Shown here in pieces: positions 9,835-22,555 of a stretch of 64,000 nt of DNA. The stretch lies in NCBI GenBank assembly GCA_013398615.1, contig VZSR01001479.1:13785064-13849063 (forward strand), in the 5' to 3' direction. The notes below the pieces were generated by a model. That model was not told where the DNA came from. It searched no databases and saw nothing but the letters and a program-made list of their open reading frames with translations. Position numbers and translations under genes: made by a program. The first letter of the stretch is position 1; every line of letters begins with the position of its first letter. This stretch comes from Brachypodius melanocephalos (taxonomy: Eukaryota; Chordata; Aves; Passeriformes; Pycnonotidae).

Positions 9835-12389
9835 CTAGGAAATTCAAACAAAGATGGAAAGATTTGTAACATCCTTTAGGGAGAACTGAACCTTTGCTCC
9901 ATTGCTTTTTCATTGATGTATGAACAAAATTTCTGATAACATACATCAACAGTTTCTCAAGTGCATGTCCTCTGAACTCGTCCCTGATCTGACACATAAA
10001 TGGAAACTAGAGTCTATCTGTATATGCTTATCTTCTGGAATAGATTGCAAAACTAGAAGCAAAATAATAAAATTCAACTAAAATCTCTTCTCAGACCAAT
10101 TATTTCATCTCACAAGAAAACTGAATTTCCTCATTACCAAAAGATGTCTTTTACCATGAAAGTCCCCTAGAAATCAGTGAGAGGTCTATAACAGTGTTAT
10201 TGTGATTGTCACTCTCATTCAAATTAGAATGAATGGTAATTTAGTAAAGCAACAATGAATACTCAAAATATTAAATTAATATGAAGAACCCTTAAATCAA
10301 CCTACGAAAAAATTTGTATGAAATACTTCTCTTATCTGTGAACTTCATGATTAAGAACAATTTTTCAGACACTAGGTAATCATTAAGTCAAAGTGGTTAC
10401 ATGACATAAAACATCTTTATCTTTCCTTATTGTCACATACATACACATATTGCAAACTGAGACAAATTTGGACTGGTATCTAAAAAGCTGAAAAGAAATA
10501 AAAAGAAATATTTCTAAATAATTATGTCCTGACATTTGCTCTTTGCCATGACCTGCATCTCACCACGAATAAGCTTTGTCTACCCTGCTTTATTATGCCC
10601 CTTATTGTTGGCAGGAAGCACAATTTTTTTGCATGTTGTCCACCACAGCAGGCAGGTAGAATTATTGTTCCTGTCCTCCAGAGTCTGAATAAACATTCCT
10701 TCCAAATTTCTAAAAGAAATTCCTCTTTCCTCTCCTTATCCTGCTTCACAACAGGTGTAAACTGCAAGTCTCAAACGAAGAGCTGACCAGCAGGTTCATG
10801 CCCTGAACCTAGTGGGAGACATTCCAGCTCTGTAAGAAAGCAAAAGCCCCTGGTACCCAACCTCCTTTCCCCTACCAAAATACATGCTGTGCTTTTATCA
10901 AAACCTGAGGCTAGTATTTCTTTTGTCAGGAGACCCAGAGGGTTTTTTGTTTTGCTGTTTCCTCTTTTTAACTCAAGGAATGAACTGAGATTATTTCAGG
11001 TGGTGAGCAATAGAAAGTTATATGGATTGAAATACAAAACTAAATTTATCTTTGACAAAGTATAAATTGAAGATACATAATTAAAGCAACATCTGACTTT
11101 CAGTAAATCACAAAATTTATCTTTAAGCACAAGGGCAAAACTTCACTTAAAAATGTCCATTAATTTTGCTAAAGGAGGACATCTGTTACAACTGGCTGTC
11201 AGAACTTCCACTTTATTGAATTCAAGCACAAGCATAGTAACTTCAGTGTACTGGTAGCTCAAACACAGAGATTTGCACTTAGTAGTGATAAACAATTTTC
11301 ATTAATTTTTTAGTGCATACACATCTTTCACGTGGCAGTGTATGATGAAAATTAATAAGGACTCAGTGGATGGTGCTGTTCTCCATATTTACTGAATTTT
11401 GCTTTGACTCCATATAGACTTTTGACATCACTTTTTAAAGTAGTTTAAGGTGGTTTGGAAGCAAAGCATATAGCAAAACAGATGCAAAATGTTTTATAGT
11501 ATCAAGTGCAATTCTTTTTTCTCTAAACTAACAAACCTCACCACTGCTATTTGAGTATTTTGTCTCATAACAGACATGAAAAATATCAGATGTTCTGTGA
11601 AATGAAAGCACCGTCTTTTGCAAAGGAGCCCTAGAAGTGTCTGCAATGATAACGCTGACAATGAGCCCAGGCCCAGGTGAAGTGTTCCTCCCCAGGCTGC
11701 TGGGGGCTGCTGACAGCGGACAATGCCCCACCAGAACACTCGTGACAGGCGGCAGCTGCCCCAGCTTTGACTGACATGCCAGATGTAACATGACAAACCC
11801 GCCCAGCCTCATGACTCAACCTTCTAAATAATGTATGCTTTACCACCCACCCCTATAAACAAATTTGCTGACATTCACGTACTTGGCTTTATTTCACTTC
11901 AAATGGAAACTCAGCTTGAGTACGTCCAAGTAACATTTTCTCACCATTAGGATTTCGCAGAAGTGCATTGACTTCGTAAACTGATCACGGGGTGGGCTTC
12001 ACCACTAATAAGTGCAACCACACAAAACAGACACCAACATACATTAAAAAAAGCTCTGCTACATAAAAAGAGATCACATGTGTGGATAATGCAATCAAGA
12101 ATGAATGATGATACGTGCACATGGCTGGAAAGAAAACCAGCCCAAAAGAAGACACAACCCAAATGCCTGAACCTTCAAGCACAATTCATGAAAGGTGTTT
12201 TGCGCCCCCTGCTCCTTCCCCTGCAACCGCCTCCCTCTGGACATCCCAAAGTATTTATCAAAAATTAAAAAAAGGATTCCTGATCTAGGCGAGAGTGGTT
12301 GATTTGGGTCCTATGTTATCAATTGCAATTGTGTAAATAACCTATTAATGTAGTTACTGCTCACAGTAAAATTTTGGCTTCACCTGAAG

Positions 12390-12449
12390 ATGATGCTCAA
12401 ACATGCACCCAAGTCTAGAGTACATGAGAAGTCCCACTGACTTTTACAG
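12390..12449. repeat. Fragment of ancient palindromic amniote repeat
   Basis: The stretch tgctcaaacatgcacccaag followed by catgagaagtcccactgact resembles one half of the well-known reptile/bird palindromic repeat whose core reads cttaagcacatg...catgagtagtcccattgact. The same family appears more completely at 59034-59154. The match is by eye, with several mismatches. Confidence 0.45.
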
Positions 12450-15363
12450 AATTTTAACGTTCTAAAAATCAGCCATTTTGTTAAGAATATTTCAGAATTA
12501 GGGGTTATATATCACAGACAAAATAGAGCACTGTAACAAAGCCCAGCATGCACATACACAGAGGAGAAATACTCTTTATAAGAAACAGTACTATTTCTAT
12601 TTTGGAAATTCTCAATATTTTATGCTAGGTTTTGGTAAAACCTATATATTAAAGTATTTCCAAATTAAAGTAACTTCTTAGTCATTGCAGATGCAGTTAG
12701 TTTTAGAAATACTGTTGAATCTAATTATATATTTAATGTATCATTTTTACTCAAATGAACATAGTCTGAGAGCACTTGGACTAAAAAAAAAAAATCAATA
12801 TAAAGCATGACTCTGACTGAACAGTGGTGCATTATATTGATAATTTCTATTTTAAAATGTCATTGCTAAGAACAAAATTAATTTTCTCCTTATTAAAAAG
12901 GAGAAAAGCAACTTCCTTCAAGAGTTATTTCCAAGTCAGAAAAAGAAAAGACAGACACAGTTGGTAATAACACTTGGGTACAGCTATGGGGCAAAAAAGA
13001 GGTTTCTCTTAGTTTAACATATGGATCAAAATATTTAAATTATCTCACTGCAATCCTTGAAACATCTCACTCACACAATTTGTAAACAACAGTTCCAGCT
13101 GCACAACCTAAGAACATGAATGATCTGCGCAAAAATGGAAATCCTTAAAGTATTTTCCTGGCTACATATGTGAAATAAATAATATGTTGCAGTAGCTCAA
13201 GTGGTATGTTTATCTACTAGAAAGACAAAACCTAAAGAAAAGTTAGCAGAAATCGGGAAGATTAGACTTTTTTTTCTGAAGTGAGGTCATTTTTGTAAGA
13301 CATATTATCCTTACTTCCTCAAATGCTGAGGGTGTGAATGAATGGTGAACTTTCTGCTCAAGGTATACCAACTCAGATAAAAGCTGCCAAAGTCTTAGGA
13401 AAAACAGGGTGAAATTTAAACAGTTTAGAACTTTTGATTTTATGGTTTTGAGATTTAGAGAATACTCAGAAACCTTTGCAATTACCTTCATTTTAAAAGC
13501 AATCTTTTCTGTCTTATAGGACCTGCAGAGAATGGTCACGGCTAAATGACTGATGTCTTTATTTAATACATAATTACATCCATCTTATCAAGATAAAGAA
13601 GAAAAAAAGTAGCATAAATGTAACAAATAAGCACATCATGTTCACTTAACATACACATCTGCACAAAATTATAGCACAGCCCTTGCAATGCTTGAAAGAT
13701 AATGTAACTTTCACTGGAATGTAAAAAATAGTCAGAAAAACAAAAAAATTATCAAGGGAAGTAAATTTTTAAGAAGTTACTCTAATCACCCCCCAAAAAC
13801 CTTCTTACAATGTGCAGGAGTTCTAAAGCTTTGCAAGGGTTTTAGTCACAGTCATTTCTGTTTTATGTAATCATTTCCAGCAACACAACTTAAGAGCTGG
13901 GAGTACTGGATTCATTACATTAAAGCAACATGATACGCCATTACATCTTGTCACAGTGCACACACGAATTAATGGCAAAGCAACATAATCACTATGAAAA
14001 CAAAACAACTCTGCATTAGCATGCACTTTGTTAGGTAAAACGTACATTTATGACAGTAACAAACTTAAATTATGCAGACGTTTACGTCTTAGTAATGTTT
14101 TGAAGTGCAAAAGCAGTATTTGTGTAATGCAGATGTTGACTGCTTTTGTTTCCACCAGTAGGGATCCTCAATTTTTGATTACCGATGAAGACTATGTATC
14201 AAAGAGTATTTGTGCATTACTTTCTGTAATTAATTGCTGGACACAGAGAGCTAAAGATTCAAATACATCTAAAACTACTTATGTGGTTTAGCCGAAGTTG
14301 TTTAACCAATATGTTCTTCTTCAAATGCATGAATTATTAATAATGTAGATTATTTGACTGCATGCAGAAAGTACTCAGTTTATGACATTTTGAACTTATA
14401 AATTTTAAGAAACAATGAGTTTCTAAAGGAGAAAAGAAATTCAGACACAGTTCCATAGCAGCATAGCCACTTTGCTCCCATACTATTAGGCACGCTGCTG
14501 TTGGCTGTTCTCATGACTACTCATATATCACATAACTTGAGTGCAACCCGAGATACAAAACAGTGAAACATGATTAGTTACCCACAAAGAACTAGTATAC
14601 TACACTTTTAGGAGAAAATTCCATTTAAAAAGTCTTGTGGGGGTTTTGCTCAGTATTTTCCTCTAAATGCAACTAGTGGGAAGTTATGTAACTTCCAAAA
14701 ATTTCAACAAATTAAAAATACCATTTGATTTATGGGTCTAGTATTTATAGCGTAAATGGAGCATATTTCTCCATTATTTCCAAGTTCTTCTAACCACTCT
14801 TGTTAAATGTATTTTACAACACATTAAAGTTTTAAAATGTCTTTATTGAATGGCAATTGGCAGTGAAACCTTTTTCTGGTCTTCTGTTTACTGACAAGAT
14901 AACTTTCAAAAATACGGCCTCTAAAAGTCCAGCTAAGTTAGTAGTGAAACCTGTGAATGGATTGGCCTTCTAAAGTGATGAATATGAACAGTCATTTATA
15001 GTACTTAATGGCCACAATTCTGCAAGTGTTCTCCTTAATTAGGGATGGACATTGGCTATTTAAAATAGTCATAAAGGTTCATTAATTGACTGAGTTTAAC
15101 TTCTTAAAGTTTCTTTTTAAAAAGCCCCAAAATATAAGACTTTAATAAGTATTAGTCTGCACATTAAATAACTTGAATACCCACACATGTCTGTACATGC
15201 AAGTACAGTCTCATTCAAGTGGACAAAAGATATTTCTGATGTCTTTGTAAGGAAAGGCCTCCTACCACAGTAACAACTCATGTCCTCTGTAAAAATATTC
15301 ACCTGCAGACTGCATTATTAAATAGAACACAACAACTAGTTTTCATTGCTCAAATAAGTAATG

Positions 15364-15400
15364 AATTCCCTAAGTATAATTCCCTAAGTAATAATTCCCT
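15364..15400. repeat. Short tandem repeat (14-15 bp unit)
   Basis: Units of aattccctaagtat (15364-15377) and aattccctaagtaat, then a truncated aattccctt, give about 2.6 copies. It is a local tandem duplication inside an SRBD1 intron. Confidence 0.75.
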
Positions 15401-18238
15401 TCCTGATTTCTCCTCCCCTTAAGCATTGTCTCAGTTGTTCGGTGACAACTAGGAGATCAGGACAGTGGCAAGCCAGCCTGCCAGCAAGCTGGAAATGCCA
15501 TCAAAGGACAAGCTTCCAGTTGCATAAAGGGCAGGAGAGGAAAATCTTTCTTGGTAGCCTCATCAACAGTTTTCCTTCTGCATTTTCTTATGTGCCAGTA
15601 CTTCCTTTCAAAGCCAGCAAATGCAGCTTATCAGCACAGCAAATGAGATACTATGGATCAGCTGTTACCTCCACCCATGCAGAGTACCAGAAACACCAGA
15701 GATATTTGAAATATGACTGATTTGCCTATAATGGAATATAAACTGTTATCAACACAAACACCTTGCTGAAATGAGCACCAAATTGAATTGTTTCATTTCA
15801 GTGAAGAGAAAGTCCATGAACAAGTGCTTGCTGAATTTCCTTGGGACTTTGAATTCCTGCTGAAGATACCAAGCAGCATAATCGATACACAGAGAATGGC
15901 AAGACATCAATCTTCACTGCAAGTGACTCTGTCCAGTATGTCAAAAACTTCTCTTAAGGCATAACCAACCACAGCGAGCAGGACTGGCCACTACCAGACA
16001 AGGTCCTAAACCCTAAGCCAAGGAAGATCATCACCTCTGTTAAGCTAAGTCACAGCTTTAGATCTTTTACATTGGCAAAAATTTCCATTTCCAGGTCAGG
16101 CTAAAATAAAACCTGTCTGCCAGATGCTGCAATCTGTGAGCAGCCAATACACATTCTGAGTGCCAATCTTTTGCAAAAAGCATTTTAATGAGATTTAAAT
16201 AAAAAAGTCAGCAAATGTTAAAATTCAGTCACATGAAACTCACTGCACCCAGCAGACTGATAGAACAAAGAATAAACATTGCTTTTTCTTTCCGACATCT
16301 TGGTTTATAAGCATAACCTGGTTGTAACTTCTGGGGACTTCCTAAATATTTCCTTGGTTTTCCTACCAATTCTTTAACAATACATACCAAGAAATTGGAT
16401 ATGCTGTACATATTGTATTAATTGTATGTAGACGATTCTGCCACTATAAACTGGTTTTCACATATAGACTTTTCAAAAACTTGGTTCTGCTTTGCAGGAA
16501 AATAGGTTGTCTGTAAAGTTTTGAGATTTTTATTTAGCTTTTTGGAAATTCCGATTCATAATATTTAGAGGTGCTCGTAAGCTTGAGCTTATGATCAAGT
16601 TTGATCAAGCTTGATCACTGCACATGACAAAGCCAAGCTTTGACAGTGTGTAAACCATGAACAAAAATGCTTTGGTCTTCTGCAGAGTGTGTTAAATCAC
16701 TAGTAGGATATTTTCCAATTATTTTACAGAAATTGTACAGATTTTAAGTTAAGATGCTTAAATGCCATAAATCAATCATATCAGCACCATTTGTGCCACT
16801 GTAGTAAAGATTACATCAGTGTTTCCATTATAAAAACCCTATTTTTCTAAATCAGCCCTAAAAATTGGCTTCAGCCTGAAGTTTGGCAACCAAAGTCACC
16901 ACTTGGGAGTAATTCTCTTAACCATATTTTTCTTTAATGGATTGGCTTTTCAAGCTACAAAATAGTCCTGAAAAAGAAAATTAGTGGTTTCAAATTTTGG
17001 TAAATTTCTCTCCCTCAAAAACATTGTTTTAAAACCTGATAATTTTGCATGTCATAAATCTGCAATGTAGACTGTTGCCTTTGGGTAATTTGGCTATAAG
17101 CAGTGGATAAAAATCACCATCTTACTTCATTCAAAAATAAATGCATTTTTCCATGAAAACTTTTAATCCAATAAAACTTTCAGAAACTACCTTCTCATAA
17201 CAAGATGCAGTAGGCATTGCATGAGGAAGCCTTTATGATTCACTTATGTAGCAGCTATTCCACACATTTTAATTTTGGTGGTAAGAGGTATGCAATACTG
17301 GATTTTTGATCCAATCTGGTCATATTCAAGACAATTCTGCCCTTTGGCAGCACAGTGAACTTGACACACTCCCTGACAAAGTTCAGTGTAAGTACAGAAA
17401 AAGAAGAAATACTCTGATAGTGCTAGAGCCATAGAATTCATTAAGAGGTATTATTTTTAAAACTTTATTATCAAATACCGATTCTAACCTATGTCTAGTT
17501 TCAATTTTCTCATGCATTTTAAGTTATAAGAATTATCAATTAGGTTTTAACCTAGTTTAATTCTAGCATTCTAGGAAGACTTTCAGATATTGGCTAACTT
17601 CCATAAGACACCTCCAACCAACAACATGAACATGACTGGTCTTCAGGCTCTCAAAAGCTTTCTCATGAATGTAGGCTCAGCAAAAGGGAATTACAAGCCC
17701 AGTCCCATCCACTGCCTGTCAGCAAAACTCACCAACAGCGCTGATAAGCTTTGGACTGAATCCTCTATGCAGTCTGAATTACTAGTAAATTTTTTTCTTA
17801 ATTCATACTCGGGCAGGAAAAACGGTTTGGAAGGCTGTTTTCATAAGTTCTGAGAAACTTAGCAGCTCGTATGCTTTTTTTGAAAAGTCATTTTAAATAT
17901 ATAATCATTCCTAATTTATAGCATTAGTTGCTTGAGGGGAGGATGTCTGGTTTATATTTAGCCCTTATGTCACCAGTGTCAATTTTTAATACTACACATC
18001 TTGGCTTTTGTCAGTTTGCTGCAGAGCTGTATTTTCTTTTCTCAAAACAGTTATTTGCCATGAAAAAACATTAAAGATGTTTCCCCCTTTCCCCACACTA
18101 CTTTGTGATATCAAGTTTCTGCACAGTCATAAAATCATGACTGATGTGATGTAACTTTCATGACCATGAAAATGATCACCTTCATGTTGAACATGCTTTC
18201 AAGGAAACAAAAGAAAAATACAAACACTGTTGTCCATA

Positions 18239-18261
18239 AAGTGCTTTCTCAGAAAGCACTT
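18239..18261. repeat. Perfect 11-bp palindrome
   Basis: The arms AAGTGCTTTCT and AGAAAGCACTT are exact reverse complements separated by a single C. The AAGTGCTTT core also occurs in the ancient palindromic repeat at 59034-59154, so this may be a remnant of a related element. Confidence 0.6.
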
Positions 18262-20452
18262 GGAGACTTTTTTTACCCCCTATCATACTATGTGTAGAGG
18301 TACTATAAAGGTAAAAAGTAAGAGAAAGCCAAAAGGATGCTGAAATGACTGATACGTTAGCTACAGAGAGAGATGCTATACTTATTAGTTTTGGTGTTTC
18401 ATTAGCAGATAGTGTAATTGTTGTTTTACATTTGCTTTGTAATCAACTTATATTCTTTTGCATTAAAAATCAAAAAACCCACAACAAAATCCTGTATGGT
18501 AGAATATCTATGGCATGTATTCGGACCTAAATACTTCATCTGAAAAATTCTGTCTAGAACAGCAAAGTGTTTGGTGAGAAACAGAGAATAGAAAATGGCA
18601 CTGCTGGAAATCTGTTGTGAAATACTTGCATTATCCAAAGAGAGACTAGGAGATGGTCTTACTGGTCTTCAGCCATGTAACACTTCCACATTGGCTTAGA
18701 AGCAAACGAAATCCAAGTCTGAAGCTGCACATGTAAGACTCAGCAAGGCACCTTCAAAGCAGCATTGGCTATGCAATAGGTGGCAGCCCCCTTGCTGAAA
18801 CATGCAGAAGCCTGGGACTCAAACCACGGTCTTGGGTGAGATGTAAAAATCATGCTCATTAATTTTTTATATCTATTTTTTTGGTTAAATAGTGCTAGTG
18901 GTGGGTTCCCAGTCAAATTTCAAACCACAATTATGTGATCTGTGATACCTATGAAAATTATACATTTTAGCTGTATGTGAATTGAATGTCTGTTCTACCC
19001 TATACAGTAATAATCTCACTCACCACTTCAGATATAAAAGTCACCTGTGCTGCTTTGGAAACAGAAGTCACAATTCTATATTCTCTGACCAGCCTTTGCG
19101 AAAATATTGTACGTAGGGAAATTACTGTAGCATTCCACCATTAACTGCATATACTTCTCTCTAAAGCAATCCAGTCACAACAGGCTTTAAGCAAGGCTGG
19201 AAGCATTGTGACCACTTTACTAATGACATTATTAGTGTGCCAGGACTGGAAAGCTAAAAACTAAAATCTGAGTACTTGAAATTTAAATTGAATGAAATTC
19301 AATATTGAAAATCAAAATTATTTTTGAATGACCAATTTATTTTTGTTTTTCACACTGATTCACTTACATTGAACAATCTCCAGTTTAGGGTGACCAAGCT
19401 GCACACCCTGTAAACCACCTACCAAATGTCAAATCATTAAGATCAGGACCTTGACTGATGTTTTTTTTTCCCCACAGCTACACAGGCCAGGGACTTTGTA
19501 ACAAATGTTGATATGTAAGAAAAAAAGCGAAATGGTCATGAAAAAGGAGAAACCAAAATTATCCACACACTGCACAGCTGCAATAGACTACCAGGAAATT
19601 GCACAGGGGTCCTAGAATCAGGCACAAAGAAGAATGGACTGTGGCAGGGAGAGGATGGAAACAAAAGTGCACTGCATGCCTAGCAGAAGGAAAGCAACGA
19701 GACCTATGGATAGGAAGAAAGAACACAGTATAGACTGAAGTGAAGGTGTCCTAAAAATGCAAGGTCCTGTATGATTTTTTAGGTAAGAAAGTCAAGCTTT
19801 GTGAAGTCAGAAATTCTGCATCTCTCTTTGAGGTTTAAAGATGGTTTTGTTTATAAAACAAGAAGCATAAGTTTGTTTTACCAGGCATAATATTCTCAAC
19901 AGAGATCATAAGAATCTCAAAGCAACTGGCTATTGGTGAAATTAGCTTCAGTATTTTTTAAGAAAAAAACCTGTTCAGTAAAAATCAGTTGAAAAATAAA
20001 TATATGTCCATTTATGGTAAGAGATAATGTTTTCTGAAGAGGAAAAGTAGAGTCCCAATTTCAACCAGGGCTGCTGATAGAAAAGATCACAGCTTATAGT
20101 CATATTTCAGAGGCACACATGGATTCCTAATTACTTTTTCTGACATACACAAAAACTATTCTCTTCTTTTAGCCACTTAGTAAAACAATCAAACCATTTG
20201 TGCATTTGGGAATTTATATATACATCTTAATTAGATCTTGCAATACCAAAATTTAATTTTAAAGGCCCATAGTAATGAGACATGTTCACATATATCCAAA
20301 GCATGCCATTTTCTTGAAGAAAGGGTTGAAAGCTTCAAAGCAATATTAATATGCCTGTCTCAAAAGGCTGAGCAGGCTGTTGCCAGAAAAATCAGTGCTT
20401 TCATTTTAAAAAATGATGGTGTCAATAGTTTAAAAGGTTTCTCATCACTTAC

Positions 20453-20605
20453 CTCATTGCAATGTGGTAAGACTCTGGATGAATACAAGTTTGGTCCAAA
20501 GGATTGGGCTGTTGTGAGGCACATGACGTTACTTTACTCTTCTTTTTACCCAGTGCACCTGCTTTAGTCAAAAGTGCACGACTTCCAAGTTCATTTTTCT
20601 TATTA
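20453..20605 (-). CDS. SRBD1: SRBD1 coding exon (linker and PNPLDQTCIHPESY block)
   Basis: A 153-bp exon. The acceptor on the minus strand is TTTTTGATTTCTGGCAG (AG at 20607-20606) and the donor is ATGAG|GTAAGT. The phase-2 entry base makes AG|T (Ser), then NKKNELGSRALLTKAGALG, a basic GKKKSK run, and PNPLDQTCIHPESYHIAMR. The lysine-rich part is a variable linker. The PLDxxxxHPExY block is conserved down to bacterial Tex. I chose this acceptor over a longer possibility (acceptor AACTTCAG, open frame to 20712), because it has a better pyrimidine tract and because the longer version would add about 30 unrelated residues. The exact start of the linker is the least certain splice site in this gene. 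Confidence 0.88.
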
Positions 20606-22378
20606 CTGCCAGAAATCAAAAATGGACATGTCATTCTCAGTGAAGATGATCCTGGCCCAGTGTCCACACACAAAACCAACACATTTTTTCCCCTGAAGTT
20701 TCCTTCAAACAAACAAATTCATCAGGACACATTAAAGGCATCAAATGCTCCTTTCATCGCTTTTTGTTTTGCCTTTTTCTTCCCTAAATCACAAGTGGTT
20801 CCTGCTTTTGGAGGACAAAAGAGAACGCATTGAAGGACAAGAAATTAGCACAGGCATTTTGGGCTCCACTCATCAACTGTTGGCAGAAATGCAAACATTT
20901 TCCTCTTTCCATATCAATTTTTAAAATAACCACTATTTGTTAAATTTCAAGCAAAAAGCACAAACGATATTTCATACAGCAACCTAAAGTCATCAAAATT
21001 ATGAGAAAGGATAGAAATGAAATGTCAAAGTTCATTTCAAAAGTCTCTGGTTATGTCACCTGGACCCACAAGAAGTGTTGTGGAGGCAGTGGTGTTAGAG
21101 CTTTACTTTGGCCTCAAAATCCATTTCTCAGGTTATACAGTGCTCCCAAGTTTTATGGAATCTGACCAACATCAGAACCATGTTCCAGGAAGGTTAAAAC
21201 CCCCCCAAAACAATGTTCGCATTTCACCAGTGAACATTTGGGGGTGAAAAAACAACCTGTCAACCTTTTTTACATTGGTTGTATTGCAGCATAAACTAGA
21301 GAAACCAGAACAGATCTGTACAAGGTAAGACCTATCAATCATAGAGAGCTTTGGAAGCAATTTCTTTGGTCTTCTGGTGCTTACAGCAAGCCCCATTTGG
21401 CCTGCAGCCTATGCCTCCCTGCCAGATGGGCAACCAATCTGTATACCTTCCACCCAGGCAGAAAGCCAGACCCTATGTGCCCACGTCCTGCCTGGAAGTT
21501 ACGCATGTGCTGCTCAGCCAGCAGCAACTGGGAATACAGTATTACTTCTGAGCACTGTGTTGGCTAAAAAAGAGCATGTACTTCCCAGGTAAATATTTTT
21601 TTTTGAGAAGAGCCAGTGGCAAAAGTGTGGGGATGGTGCTACCACCATGCCCTTTCTTAGTTCTTTATTTTGGAAAGAGAAATGAGGAAAGACAGGAGAA
21701 GAGACGTTGTGCTAGAAAGGGCATTTTCAGTTGTGGAAAGGTCAAGAGGAACACTATGAATGGCTGAAAGAGTAGAAGACTTGTTACAGAATCAGGGAAT
21801 GAGATGACAGGGAAGAGGATGACGCACTGTTGACAAACTGGACTTGGGAAAAGGCCTCCCATATTTCACACAGAAGACAGTCACACCACACTTGCTAGGC
21901 ACAGGAGTATAACATAGACACAGTTTGATCTAGGCAGTTACTCAGCTTCCTCTCTCCAGGTAATGACATTGAAAATCCAAAAATCTGCACCTTTAAGTTC
22001 TGCAGAATAATCTTTAACATATTAAATTAATTAATTTACAGATCTCTGTATTATGCCCGAAAAACAAGACTGAAGTTTCAGTATCTCAGATCACAATACT
22101 GCTGCATGTCACTTTTTTTTACCAATTCAGTGGCAAAAATTTTAATTAAACTTACATATTTATCAAAACCCTGACACAGAGGACTAGGCTAACAAGCCAT
22201 GACTATTCAGAGGAAGAACAATCTCCACCCATGGACTTTAGCAAGTTAATTTGTTGTCTTCCAGAGCACAATGGTCTAGGATTCCTTGAGTCTCAAGCAT
22301 GAATATAAAGCAGAAAAAGGGAAAGTCTTCTCATTCTATTTCACATAATTTAGTCAGAACAATTAAAATCTCTATTAC
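20606..22378 (-). other. SRBD1: SRBD1 intron (1.8 kb, phase 2)
   Basis: A short AT-rich intron between a GTAATA donor at 22378 and the GGCAG acceptor. I see no repeat or gene in it. Several open frames of 60-90 codons on both strands (21017-21862) have no recognisable content. Confidence 0.88.
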
Positions 22379-22555
22379 CTGCAAAAAGTCTTTATATATT
22401 CTTGATTGAATCTGATGAAGCCAGCACATTGTTGGAAGGTTTTGGGACCCAAGCCTTTAACTTCCTTGAGCTGTTCTCGGTTTATAAATGGTCCGTTCTT
22501 CTCTCGCCACTCAATTATATTTTTAGCCCTGTTAGTATTCAGTCCTGCAATGTGT
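22379..22555 (-). CDS. SRBD1: SRBD1 coding exon (helix-hairpin-helix region)
   Basis: A 177-bp exon with acceptor TTTTCTCTTAG before 22555 and donor TGCAG|GTAATA. It encodes HIAGLNTNRAKNIIEWREKN and then GPFINREQLKEVKGLGPKTF up to QQCAGFIRFNQEYIKTFC. The pattern I-x-GLxxxxAKxIxxxRxxxGxFxxRxxLxxVxGLGPKxFxQxAGFxRI is the Tex helix-hairpin-helix signature, with the GLGPK hairpin that contacts the nucleic acid backbone. This is one of the most conserved parts of the family and the strongest identification in the window. The frame is intact and enters and leaves in phase 2. Confidence 0.98.

Larger units (their letters stand above)
9835..20452 (-). other. SRBD1: SRBD1 intron (10.6 kb, phase 2)
   Basis: AT-rich intron with a GTAAGT donor (20452 leftwards) and a CCTAG acceptor. 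I see no further coding block that fits between the flanking exons, which join in frame. Notable contents are a GC-richer patch at about 11655-11780, an old palindromic-repeat fragment at about 12390-12449, a short AATTCCCTAAGTAT tandem at 15364-15400, and a TGATCAAG-type repeat at 16589-16619. Confidence 0.9.

Noticed and set aside
11494..11846. Three overlapping minus-strand frames (71-100 codons) in a GC-richer patch
   Set aside because: Different frames are open over the same patch, none has a domain, and the flanking SRBD1 exons join in frame without them. Locally high GC lowers stop frequency.
20238..20567. 109-codon plus-strand open frame
   Set aside because: It runs antisense across the well-supported SRBD1 exon at 20605-20453 and is a shadow of it.
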